Source: Aplysia californica
Lineage: Eukaryota > Mollusca > Gastropoda > Aplysiida > Aplysiidae
Length of the DNA: 64,000 bases
Reading direction: 5' to 3'
Assembly: GCF_000002075.1 (NCBI RefSeq)
Contig: NW_004797610.1
Location: 10,932-74,931, forward strand
This document shows positions 30,616 through 42,600 of the stretch, one piece after another. A program made the translations under genes and the position numbers. Under the pieces are notes generated by a model. It searched no databases and had not been told where the DNA came from. It saw nothing but the letters and a program-made list of their open reading frames with translations. Positions within the stretch are counted from its first letter, which is position 1. Each line of letters starts with the position of its first letter.

Positions 30616-33600
30616 AGTGTGTGTGTGTGTGTGTGTTTGGCATACATATGTGGTGTTATGTGTTCGTGAGTGTGTATGCGTGTGTTTGTGTGTGTGTATA
30701 TGTATATGTGTGTGTGTTTGTGTGTATATGAGTGTGTGTGTGTGAGTGCGTGTGTGTGTCGCGTGCATGTATATTTTTCTTACATGCATTTATGTAAAGC
30801 GCCTAGAGCTGTGTTTACACAGGAGTGGGCGCTATAGAAATGATCTTCATTATTATTATTATTAGTATTCTCAAAACGAGGGTGTTCCAAAATTTGGTAA
30901 CATATCTCTTTTTAAATCATTATTTTGCTCAAACTATTCAATCTCTTCTTTAAATTTCATTGTGTCATTTAAATGTCAACATTGTGAATAACCTGCGTTG
31001 TATTTCTAATGGATAAACTGCATCTTTGAAATTGCTTTTTAGTTTCTGAACTCCACAATTGCCTTTCCTCTTCCTTTCTAAATATTTTTTTTCCTCACTG
31101 CAGAGCTTCAGAAGTCTGTAAAGAACAGAGAACTTGATAGTAATAAAAACCTGGAGATGCTGGCATCTTTGCTGGACAAGCATTTAATAAAAAAAGGAGC
31201 CAAGTCCAGAGGGATCATCTTTGTCAAGACAAGGGCTATGGCTGATGCTTTGAAATCTTGGCTCAGGAGGTGTCGACATAGTCAACTCCGGGCCCTCAAT
31301 GCTTTGACTTTCACTGGGGCGGGGGCCTCAGCTGACGAGGGAGGTCAGTAAAGATGTCCTCTCCCCTTGTTTGCAATTATTAATGTTTGTTCTTGGTATG
31401 TTAAGTTATCAGAGGCAGATATAATCTGTGTTTACATTATCCAAAACAGAACAGAGAGGTACTTTGTTCATTTTTTCACAGCTAACTTCTCTATTACCAG
31501 TTTATTCAAGCATGAAATAAGCTGATTCCTGGTTTTAATCTGGGTAGAATGAGAAAAAAATTGTATATTATATAGCTAGCTATAATTTTTCATAAGACAC
31601 AACGATGAACCTAAGGATGTCAAAGACTAAATACTTGATTGACTACCAGTTAGTTTCAAAGTATGTTTGGATCCTAGACTACCTCTGTAGTAAGTGGTAA
31701 TTAAGTTGTTTTGTAATTCATATAGAACAATACAGTTACTAAGCAGTTATACAACACATAAGTCCATTTTCTACAAAAGAAGCTAACTTTTTCTTTCGGT
31801 CACAACACACTTCACACCTTGCTCTGTTTTAGACACTATTACTGTAACATGTGATTCCTGCGCATAGCAACTGAAGAACAGACATGATTTCATCAGCAAG
31901 AGAAGAATGAAGACTACTATAATCTTTTCATTCAGAACTGTAGACGCAAAGAAATGAATGAAACAAAACACTGGTTTTCAAGGACATACCAGGTATGCCC
32001 ACAGCACATGTGGAAGCAAATTATTTGGGCATGCCAGGTACACCCACAGTGCAGGGAAGAGGTTAAAAAATAAATTATTTTGTCTACAGAACTTTTTTAC
32101 TTTCTAGAAATATAAAGACTGAGAGATATTATACCCTTGCTAGCACACACCCTGTCCTTTCTGTGTGTTTGGGATATATTCCTTATTATCCTTACAGGAC
32201 ACAGAAATGATAGATTCCACACTCTAAAAAATTATTTAAATTCATAAGCTAGGAATGTATGCTGCTGGGTTTCCTGAATTTGATTATGATTAAATAAAAA
32301 AGTATATTTTCATTTTAGTTACAATAAAGTACAAAAGCGGCTAGACATAACTATGCTTTGTATTAACTTGCATCAATTTAGTTCAATATAATGTGTTTTG
32401 GTTAACTGGAAATTTTCTTCTGGCTGTAGGCATGACTCAAGCAGAGCAAGATGCTGTCATCCAACGTTTTCAGAGTGGAGAGACAAGGTTATTGGTGTCC
32501 ACTTCCGTGGCGGAGGAAGGTTTGGATATCCCAGAATGCAATTTGGTGATTAAATACAACCATGTTGGAAATGAGGTCACCACTGTGCAAACTCGAGGTT
32601 TGTTTTTCTTTAGAGCAAGTTGGGAGGCAGTTTGTTGTTTCTCGAAACTTCACATTAAAGCAATGTAACTGAAAAATTGGGCTTTATTCTAATGTTTTAG
32701 AATTATTATGTTTTTATGTGTAATATTTTGCTGGTTCTATTATCTTAGTAAACAGTATAATGTTTTCATTCCTTTACTGAAAAAATTCAGATAAATACTA
32801 CTGTGCCTGTCATACTACTAATTCAGATCAAGTTATTGTATGATTGGTGCGATGGGACCGATTCACATTACTTTGAAAGCAGTGTACCTCATTGTCAGTC
32901 CTTGGTCCTCACTATCTGGTGCCTTGAATTTTGGTAAGTAGTGATGGGGGGCAAGTGTTCAGCTTTTTCATTCTGTTTTGAAATGAAAATTGTTAAAATG
33001 AAGTGTAAGTCCATGCTTTGATAGGTAATGAATTGCTGAAAAGTGGCAGAGGTTAAATGTTAAGATCAGTTGTGCTTTACATTTCCTTTGCCCTCTGTCT
33101 TACTGTAGTCTGGATCATTTTACATTTTTTAAAGCAATCAAACCTTCTGTATGGCTGTGAATGCTGGACAATCACTAAAGACAGTGAAAATAAAGTAGAA
33201 GCAAGAGAAATATGGTTTCTTCGGAGACTGTTGAGAATGTCTTAGAAGGACTAGAAAGGAAATAAGGTAGTACTTGAAAAAGCCCTCTTGGGACGTTCAC
33301 TGATAAAAACAATTAAGAAAAGACAAAACAATTTTGGGCGCATAAATAGACATATAGGTATTGAACATCTAGCTCTCACTGGCAAAATTGAAGGATAATG
33401 AGGCAGGGGTAGGCCCAGAAGAACCTACTTGGAGAAATTAAACAGATGGGTGACAGGGAAAGATCAGGGTGATGTAGCTTTTAAAGAGCATCTGAGCAAA
33501 AGGATGAATAGAGAATCATGATCGCCGATATATGTGAGGCATCATGGTGAAATCAGGCGCTCGTCAAAATAATGAAATCAAAGAAATCTGCATTTTTATT

Positions 33601-36600
33601 GACGTCAGTCAAATTTTTTTTGAGTTTCTTTTTTAGCTCAACATCTTTAATATCCATTAAAAAACCCATTCAATGTTGATTTTACTGAACAACGTTGATC
33701 AAAGACACAAAAAATGTAAATGATGTGTACTTTTTACAATGAAAGCAAGACAAATGAACAAGCTTTATGATGATACCCATAACTCTCATGCCCCAAAATT
33801 GACAAGCGCCTGATTCCACCACATCGCGACACACATGGTACTTGATGGTGATGATGATGAATGTGCTCTTTATAACATATTAGCTTTTTCAAAAGTGTAA
33901 TGTCACTCTTTACTGGACTTGCAGGGCGCAGCAGAAAGCATGGTGGATTGTCAATTTTGCTGGCGATGGATAAAGTCAGGCAAAAAGAAACAATCAATCA
34001 GGGAAAAGCGAAACTCATGAAAAAGGCCATAGAAAAGATCCGGGATATGCCAAAAGAGGAGATTGGCAAAAAAATAGCAACTCATCAAGAGTGGGTTTTG
34101 CAGACAGCAGAAATTCAAGATATGATGAAAGCTAGACGTGAGCACCATCTAAAGGATGACCCTTTCAGCTTGGTTTGTAGCTCATTTTTATTTTTTGTTT
34201 GTATTGTTAGAAATGGTGTCTTGGTGTTTAATATCCTTAGAATATAGGACTGCTTAATGTCATACTTATATTGTTGTGTTAACACTTCTTTCGTGGAACT
34301 TTTTGTTGCACAGTATTCCTTTGCTGTATCATGTTTCACATTTCAGGGTTTCAAGGACTCTGTACACTGTGGTTTTTTTAAAGCCGAAAAATAAGGAAAT
34401 CAGGGAAGTTCTATTGACACACTGTTGGTAGAGAAGCCAAATTAAAATTGCACAAATTATTAACAAATATACATGAGCTATTGTGAAAAGGTGAGAACCT
34501 TATGTTGGTCATAGTGGCCATGAAATACATGTTGTTGAATTTGCATAAATCTTCGTCCAAGTTTGCACTCCTAATCTGTTCATATAGTCATGACCTGCCA
34601 GAGCGAGTAGTCAAACGGTTTTTGAGATATAATGATGTCTGCTGTTGAAATGTTAATTGACTTGTGCAGAACAGTGATGACAAACATTTATAAAAAAATA
34701 AGAACAGCATGATGACATTTCAAAATTATTGCTAGAACAAGCTGTATTCATTATTACCAAGCATTCAGAAACAGAAAAAGAGAAGAAAATGGTGTTTTTA
34801 TTAATTCACTTCAGACGGTTCACACAACAGTTGCGTGACCCCCGCCGCGATGCTCGTGACAGTTCCCACAAGCCCTGTGTGATCAACTTTGGAATTTTTT
34901 TTCCACTCTACAAATCACGCACGGATAGCATGACCCACCTCGTACCATTGTTTGGCCAGGCCTGAGCTACTTAGACTTAGTTTCATATCTCTGGGGCTGG
35001 TAGTTTTTAAATTATTGAAGGTGAAGGACAGTGACCCCAACTGGGGTTGAACTGACCGGAACTCACGCTATGTTTTTTTCTATACAGCTGATAGTAATCC
35101 GACAGTCGCGTCGTAGTTACGGTCGAAGAAGTCGCATGAACATGAATCACTTAATTTCGCTGTTTTCGATGTTTCTGTATGTTTTACTAGTTCAAGTGTC
35201 TCAGAATATGATGTGTCTGATAGTTAGGACCCTGGAGATGTACCCGAACACGGCCCGAGTCGTAATTTTAGGGCTAGATCTAGACTGGTGTTGTTCGCGC
35301 AACGAAATCACAACGTCGTACCGTACATCTGTCTCATGTAATTAGTGTATGGGTCTGAATCAATGCACAGATCAGCTTTTATATTTTCACCAAACACTCA
35401 CACATGCATACAAATCAAAACAGAACACTTTAAACTTTTATTTTCGTTGTTGTTGTGAATTTCATTCTACCTGTCACGTCTGGAAATTTTTAGGAAAATC
35501 AAATCCATGCCAATTTTTAAAAAATCATGCAAATTAAAGGATTAGACTTAGACAACTTTAGTTTTTTGTATTAGATTAAGCTTGAATGTTACTTTACTGT
35601 GTCAAAAAATAATTACAATAGGGTAATTCTGAGAGTTGTAGTGGTTTATTGAAATATGCCCAAAAACGCTAGTCTTCAATGCTTCTGACTGGTGAAAGGG
35701 CCCAGTAGTAAATGAGTTAAACAACAAACTTGACATTGTGTTGTCATAGTTATGTACAAGACAGGAGGCATCAAATACTTCCAATTAAGGCTTAATGCCT
35801 TTGTAAAATAAGATGTAGTTTTCTAATTTTAAACTGGAAAGGGATCTAGGTACCATTGTTACGAAGTCTCAAGTACACATTTTACAGAAATTTTAATTTT
35901 CGTCATTTTTCAACATCTCTGCTTAAAAATTTATTGAGTTTCCTTTGTAGGCCTACATATTAGGGAGTTAGATATGCTAGTAAATCTCTTTAACTTTTTA
36001 TTTGCTCGGAGCAGCTATATTTCACTGAACTGCTCAGAGACGCACACCTCGTGATTGCGTTCAAGGATGCGATAAATGCGAATGTGAAACTCTCCTATGG
36101 GAAGTCATGATTTTGTTTCCCCAACTTTTGTGTGAAGAAAAAATTATGGGCGTGTTTATGATTGCATAACATAGAGAGATAAATAAATTTCCCAACAAAA
36201 TGCACATTTGATAAAAGTTCATTTGTTTCCGGACATTTTGCTGTATGCTACAACTATATTTAGCGTATTTGATCTAAATATACATTTTTTTGTGTAACAT
36301 CCTTGATCAGAATTTTATTTAGGGGAAAAACCCCAACAAAATCCTTTCAAAACCCCAAGCAGATAAAGAGGTAAGAGATTCATTCGCAGCCCTCAGAAGT
36401 GTTAAACCTTTTTTATTATGGTTGATGAAAGTTCTGATTCTAAGAACACTTACAAAATTTGGAAGTATTTTTTAAGTGAAAAAGCAGGGAAAAACAGCCA
36501 TATGTGACACGACTTGGTGGAATCTCAGACGCTCGTCAGTTTTTGGGCATGTGGAGTTATTGTCTATCTTTCGATGAAAAAAAGACCTATTCTTTCTTGA

Positions 36601-39600
36601 ATAGAAGCCGAGATATTTGGAATTGAAGGAGGTGGGGCTGCCTGGTTTCAGAGGTAAAATTAGCAAGAAAATGGCTGTCAAAGTTCAGTGACCTCCATAT
36701 CTTGAGAGTCCTTGGAAGCTGAAAATTTACATGTTTTGTGCTTTTAATCGATGTTTTTCAATAAAATCCGCCCAGACATATGTTTTTAACTCACTTCAGC
36801 CTGAGCTACTTTTTACCCAACAATCATTGCGGCCTGACTATTTTTGGGTTTATCTATTCGTTGACCACAAAAATACTGTGAAAGCTATCATAATTTTTAA
36901 AAAGCAACAAAAGAAAGAAAGAAATACTCTCACAGAAAGAAAAAACTACATCTGATTTGTCCCAATAGTTTTTATTTTATAAATATTTCGAAGTTGCAAA
37001 ATCTGGGGGTTTCGCAATTTTTTCCCCCCATTTTGTAATAAAATCGTCTAGCAAAAAATACCTTTCCTGCTTGGAATTAGCAACTCCGGGTGTTCACATT
37101 ACTTCTTCTATGTGTTACAAAACATTTTCTGAATAACTCAGAAACAACATACAAGCACTTAGTTTTAACTTTTGTATGTTGAGTGTAGGTGTGGAAGCAT
37201 GAAATCGAGTCCCAGTGGGGGAACATGATGCATTTCACAAATGATACGACAGTGTCCTGTTGCTATACTTCTGTCTGAAGTCTACACTGAGATACTACTG
37301 TCCCTTTCTCACCTTGTGTATTGTTACACCTGCAACTAATAGATTTAGTGCTACTGTTCCCACAGCTAGAATTGCTATATTTGTTTATCACTTGGACTCG
37401 ACTTGGAAGAAGAAGAAGAAACATATTCTGATTCCCACTTTTACTTTCACCCAACTCCGACTCCCAACTGTTCATCACCTGAGCTACAGCCCTATCCATA
37501 GATCTAGCTACTTCTAGTAAGTTTTGTGGGACATTGTGGGAGCTTTAGCCTTCTACTTCACGATCAGACCTTTTAAACACTTAAAACCTGTTTCATTTAT
37601 GTCTTCGAGAAGATATCTCCACTCTAAAAATAACTGCTTGTTTCCATTCACTGAGCTTCCATTGCAATGGTGGGGTGACTGACTTACTCCGTTACAGCTA
37701 AAAAGTATCACACATAACTTCACCAAATTTGTATCGAAATGAAACAAGTGAGTCAACTGTTAGATCTCCGCTTTCCGTAGATTGTCACAGAAAAACAATG
37801 GAGATATAGATCAATAAAACGCATCCGGTAAACGGGATTCAGTCCATATCCATGGGAATAGGCTCAAATGAGTGAAAGGGACTTAGAAGTTGTGGAGTCA
37901 AAAAAACAAAAATTTGGACAAAAATTGTCAAACCGGTGAAAAAAATGCCGGTCTCTTTTGAGTTTAATTTCATTATTTTGATGAGCATCATATTTCACTA
38001 CCATGTCTCACATATAATATGAGTCACAATTTGGTGGAATCAGGTGCTCGTCAGTTTTTGGGCATGTGGAATTATTGGTATCATCTTAAAGTTTGTTCAT
38101 TTGTCTTGCTTTTGATGAAAAAAAAAAGAAAACTCATCTATCTTGAATAGAAGTTGAGATATTTACAATTGAAGAAAGTGGCGGTCGCTCGGTTTGAGAT
38201 GTAAAATTAGAGAGAAAATGGCTACCAAAGTTTGGTAACTTCCATAGCTTGAAACTGAAAATTTACATCCTTTGTGCCTCCAATCAACGATTTTCAGTGA
38301 AATCCATACAGAAATGTGTTTTGAAATGAACAGAAAAGGTGTTGAGCTTAAAGACAAAAAAAAGAAGAAAATTGACAAAGCTGCAGAAAAATGCCAGTTT
38401 CTTTAATTCATTATTTTGACAAACACCTGATTTCACCATGATGCCTCACATATATTGGAAAAATATTTAAATGATTAGGTACTGAGAACTGAGATTGTGT
38501 GTTATGACACAAAGGTTAAAAGAAAGTTGTGAACTGTATGTATGTGTATGAGATAATTATAAGCACATTGACTTGATAACAATCATTTGTTGCCTAATAA
38601 AAGTAAGACAGACTGCCATAAACAACAGAGAGATAATTAAGTAGAACCTACCCACGGTGCTCTCCAGGCATCTGTTGTTGCGTACTGTATATACAATGTA
38701 AAGGCTGCTCCAGTTTTAGGTCTGGCTCTGGAAGACAAAGAATGATTATTAAAATTCAAATAAAATGATATATGAAATGAATATAAATGATATCATATGA
38801 GTATTCTTTTTGGGTATGTGCACATAGTATAGGAATAATGGTTACAAATATTTTGTTGACCCTTTCATTTTTTTCCCTTGGTACCCCATTTCCCATTCAC
38901 TCTCCCCAAGTGTAAAGATCTAAAGCTCTAATTTTGAACCTCACACTAGTCACAGACTGTTTTCAATCTTGTCTTTTTCAGTTTGGTAGTCTTATCTCCA
39001 TCAAAGCCATTCACGAAAATTAAATTGTGATGACTCATGCGACCTCGTGAGACTGACAAGTGACAAGCTTATTTAGCATTTACAAAAAATACTGGGAGGG
39101 ATAAGAGGAATCTTCATGACTGTTCTTCTTCTGCCAGGTGTGCCGCTTGTGCCGAAAGGTGACCATCACAAGTGAAGACATAAAGATAATCAACGATGCA
39201 CACAGGGTAAATGTTGACAGGTGAGTTTTTGAATTTATTATTGGGTAAGTGTACATGAGACTGACATATGTAGTATTGATTGACTTAACCATAGACCTGC
39301 GAACATGGAAAAGGGTAGTTTGAGAGAGTATGTTTTGTTGATGTAGTTAATGCTACAGTTGTGGATAATTCAGTGATATTAGGCTGAAAATATACTGCCA
39401 CGCACAACTGAGGTGTGCCGCGAAAAAAGTCGTGCCCTCCTCTTTATTTCCTATCGGTGATTTCACTGACATGACTAGACGTGAGGACCCAAAAAGACGT
39501 GCGTGCTTGCAGCACTTGTTTTTCGCGTGCCGGCAGGCTTGCTCTGCTATCGGAGTGTTCCGCGACGCTGTGGAGATAAACAAGGGGGGGGGGGGGCAAC

Positions 39601-42600
39601 GCGACCACTGAGCCTGCCCAGCGCCATTTGTTTTACACAGTCGAACGGAGTTGCGTTGACCTATGGGATCTTCATTTCCGATTTAGCTGCTCCTCCTTTT
39701 CGTGGCGCACTTCAGTTGTGCGTGGCAGTATATTTTCAGCCTTAGTATTTCAAGTTTTTCAATAAGTACAAAGGCTCTGTCTATTTGAAAAGCATAATAT
39801 TGAGAAATTTTATTTGTTAGCCCTCTCGTTGCTTTATGTACATATATATGATTTGCTCTCTTTTTAAAAAAACTAAAATGTGAACAAGCTTATTGACAAT
39901 TGGAAGATGTACAACACCCTTTCAGTTTTTATAGCTTTTTATGCGCCTGCCTGGTATGATAATTAATTGATTTTCCTTGCCATAGAAATTCTATCAACTG
40001 ATTTTTTAACCACAGTTGTAACAAAAGCACAGTATAGGCAGATCTCCTTTGTCATTTTACTGTTTCTATTTGCTTATATATGAAAGGCTATTTCAAATTT
40101 GTATGTTTCAGAGCTCTGTTGGACAAGATAAAAGTCTGGCCGTATGACAAAGCCAGACCTGTGGATGATGCTCGTCTTCTTGGTTCAATCAGATGCCAAG
40201 GGGAACCAGAGACTGGCAAGTTTTGTTTCCAGCACTTGGGATCCATGATGATTCATGCAGGAACTCCCTTTGTTGTTCTTGCTATCAACCAGTTTGGGTT
40301 TGATGTTGGCGATACAGAGCTGGAATTTTACAAGAAGTGGAAGGATGTTCCGTACAAACTTGGTCATATTGAAGTAGCTGACATTGCCAGGTTAGTGCCT
40401 TTAATTATCTTACTTTTTTAAAGTGTAAAAGGCTTATATGATTCTTACTTGGAGGGGAGAGGTGTCTCTTTTAGCACCGGAATTTCTCTTTTCTAAATTT
40501 TTTTTCTTAATTAAAAGGACAAGTTATCACTGTATGGATACTGAGTTTGCAGAGAAAAGTCGATTTACAATTCACCTTTATCAACCTCTTTGTTTCCTTT
40601 GAAAAAAATTGAGTTTGAATTATTGCACAAACAAAACGGTTGATAACTGTTCCGGTTTATAAAAACACTGTCCTATTTTGGAAAACTTGGTGCAATGACA
40701 GAAAAATATTAGACAGATTTTGTAAATATCTGTAAAAAAAAAATTTCTCAGATTTTGTTTAGGTGTGCAGTGTTTTGGACATGGGGAATTCTCTTTTATC
40801 CTGAAATAGTAATGACTGACAATCATTTCCTCAGTTAAGTGAAGAAATATTATAAAGAAATTGTTATGTGACTTTTTTCTCACAAATGACAGGTATCTTT
40901 GTGCTAAACAACTCTGGGGCATTTGCAATAGTACTTAAGCTATTAAGTCATTAGGTGAAGGACATCCCAGTATTCAGCAGTTTGAGAATTATTTTTTTTT
41001 GGGGGGGGGGGGGGGGGGGTATGGGTTGGTTTATTTACACCCCCCCCCCCCAAAAAAAAAAGAAAAAAAGAAACATTTTCCAGAACTGGCACTGACAGGC
41101 TGGAAATAATCTCTGTGAGATGTACTCTGTTCAAGGAAAGTGGTTTGTAACCCCCAACCCCAAACCCTCAAAATTTCCAGATTTCCAGGTGTCCTCTCCT
41201 CTAAGTCATGGTAGCACGTTCATATTGCTTGCCTAAGACAAGGCTTCCTCTTTATAATCAGATATCAGAGTTAAGTATTGAAATGAACTTCTTTATAGGA
41301 TGAGGATAAACTTCAATTTCATATTTTAACTGAGGATGCATAACTTTTAGTTTTCAATAATTCTAGTAATTTATTTTCCCCTCGGATGATTTGATGCTGT
41401 TTAGCCTATTGTCTCCGAGTGGCAGTGGCTGGAGTCACCGGCCGATGAGAATGCAATAGTTCCAAATAGATGCTGAAAAGTGCTTGTTACGCGAAAAGTG
41501 TGACATGTATTCTGTGAACAGATGTTCAGTTTTCACTTAGGGGGTCTGTTCAATTGATTATTTGAAGGAGAAAAGCGATGTTTTGAATCATGCATTACTT
41601 CATTTTGTGGCTCCTGTGTTATCGATTTCAAAGCTGAATTGATTGCACGGAAATGTCGGTAATTTTGTGTAAAATCATTTCTTCACAATGAAAAGTGACA
41701 GGCACGTTCAGAACTGAGTGGAGATTGAAAAAAAAAACGACTTACGCACACAAAAATAGTAAGCCCTTAGAAATGTATATTTTACTGTGTTGGTGATTCT
41801 CAAATTTGACTCTTTTTTTTTGCTGTTTGTTTTTGGTCCTTAAATTACAATTTGATTGACATTTCGGCACTGAAGTTTACACTAGGATTCTGCATTTATT
41901 TCCCATTCTATTGACTTTTATGGCTCTATTTGGTGAGAAATCACAACCAAATTAATAATTGTAAGTGACCATGCTCTCCATTCTGACTGACCAAAATTAA
42001 ATTCTGTCCAAGTGTGGGAAAGAATTCCAGAGATAAAGGGTTCATACATGACTGCTGTAATGAACTGTCAATGAGATGTAATATAAAAAATGGTGTTTTT
42101 CAGATCGATATACAGTCGAACCTGCTGTAACAGTCTCCTGTCTGAGAAAATCATCCTTTTATATGACCACTTCCCACCCTTGTATAATATTTCTCCAACA
42201 TCATCGTAATGACACTGTCCAAGATATCCACCTGCCTAAGACGATCACTTTTCTCCTTGCCAGTGGGTGGCCGTCTTGGACAGTTTGACTATATTTTAGA
42301 GAGTGACTTTCATGAAGGAATAGTTATTCATAATATATATCTGTCTCCCCCGGTCAATATCAGTCGTAAGACGCAGTGTGCTATTATCAGCTACGAGGCT
42401 CGAAAGGCAAAAAAGTGACTTTCCATGAAATTTTTGTTTTTTGGATATATTGAAAGTTTGATGTCTTCTGCTTCATTTAAGATAAAAATAAGCAACTATA
42501 ATCGACCATAAATATTTTATTTTGATTTATTTTGGAGGTGTGTGTGGTTTGTTGTGAGCTTGGGGGACGAGATAAAGAACTTTGGACCTTGCTAGTGTGT

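Noticed and set aside
30454-30789. Thr/His-rich and Val/Cys-rich frames
   Set aside because: They are translations of a (TG)n microsatellite; the same applies at 13630-13943 and 28726-28960.
35015-35060. B-box-like stretch around CCCCAACTGGGGTTGAAC
   Set aside because: No A box at the right distance and no further similarity to the SINE at 1770-1936 beyond these bases.
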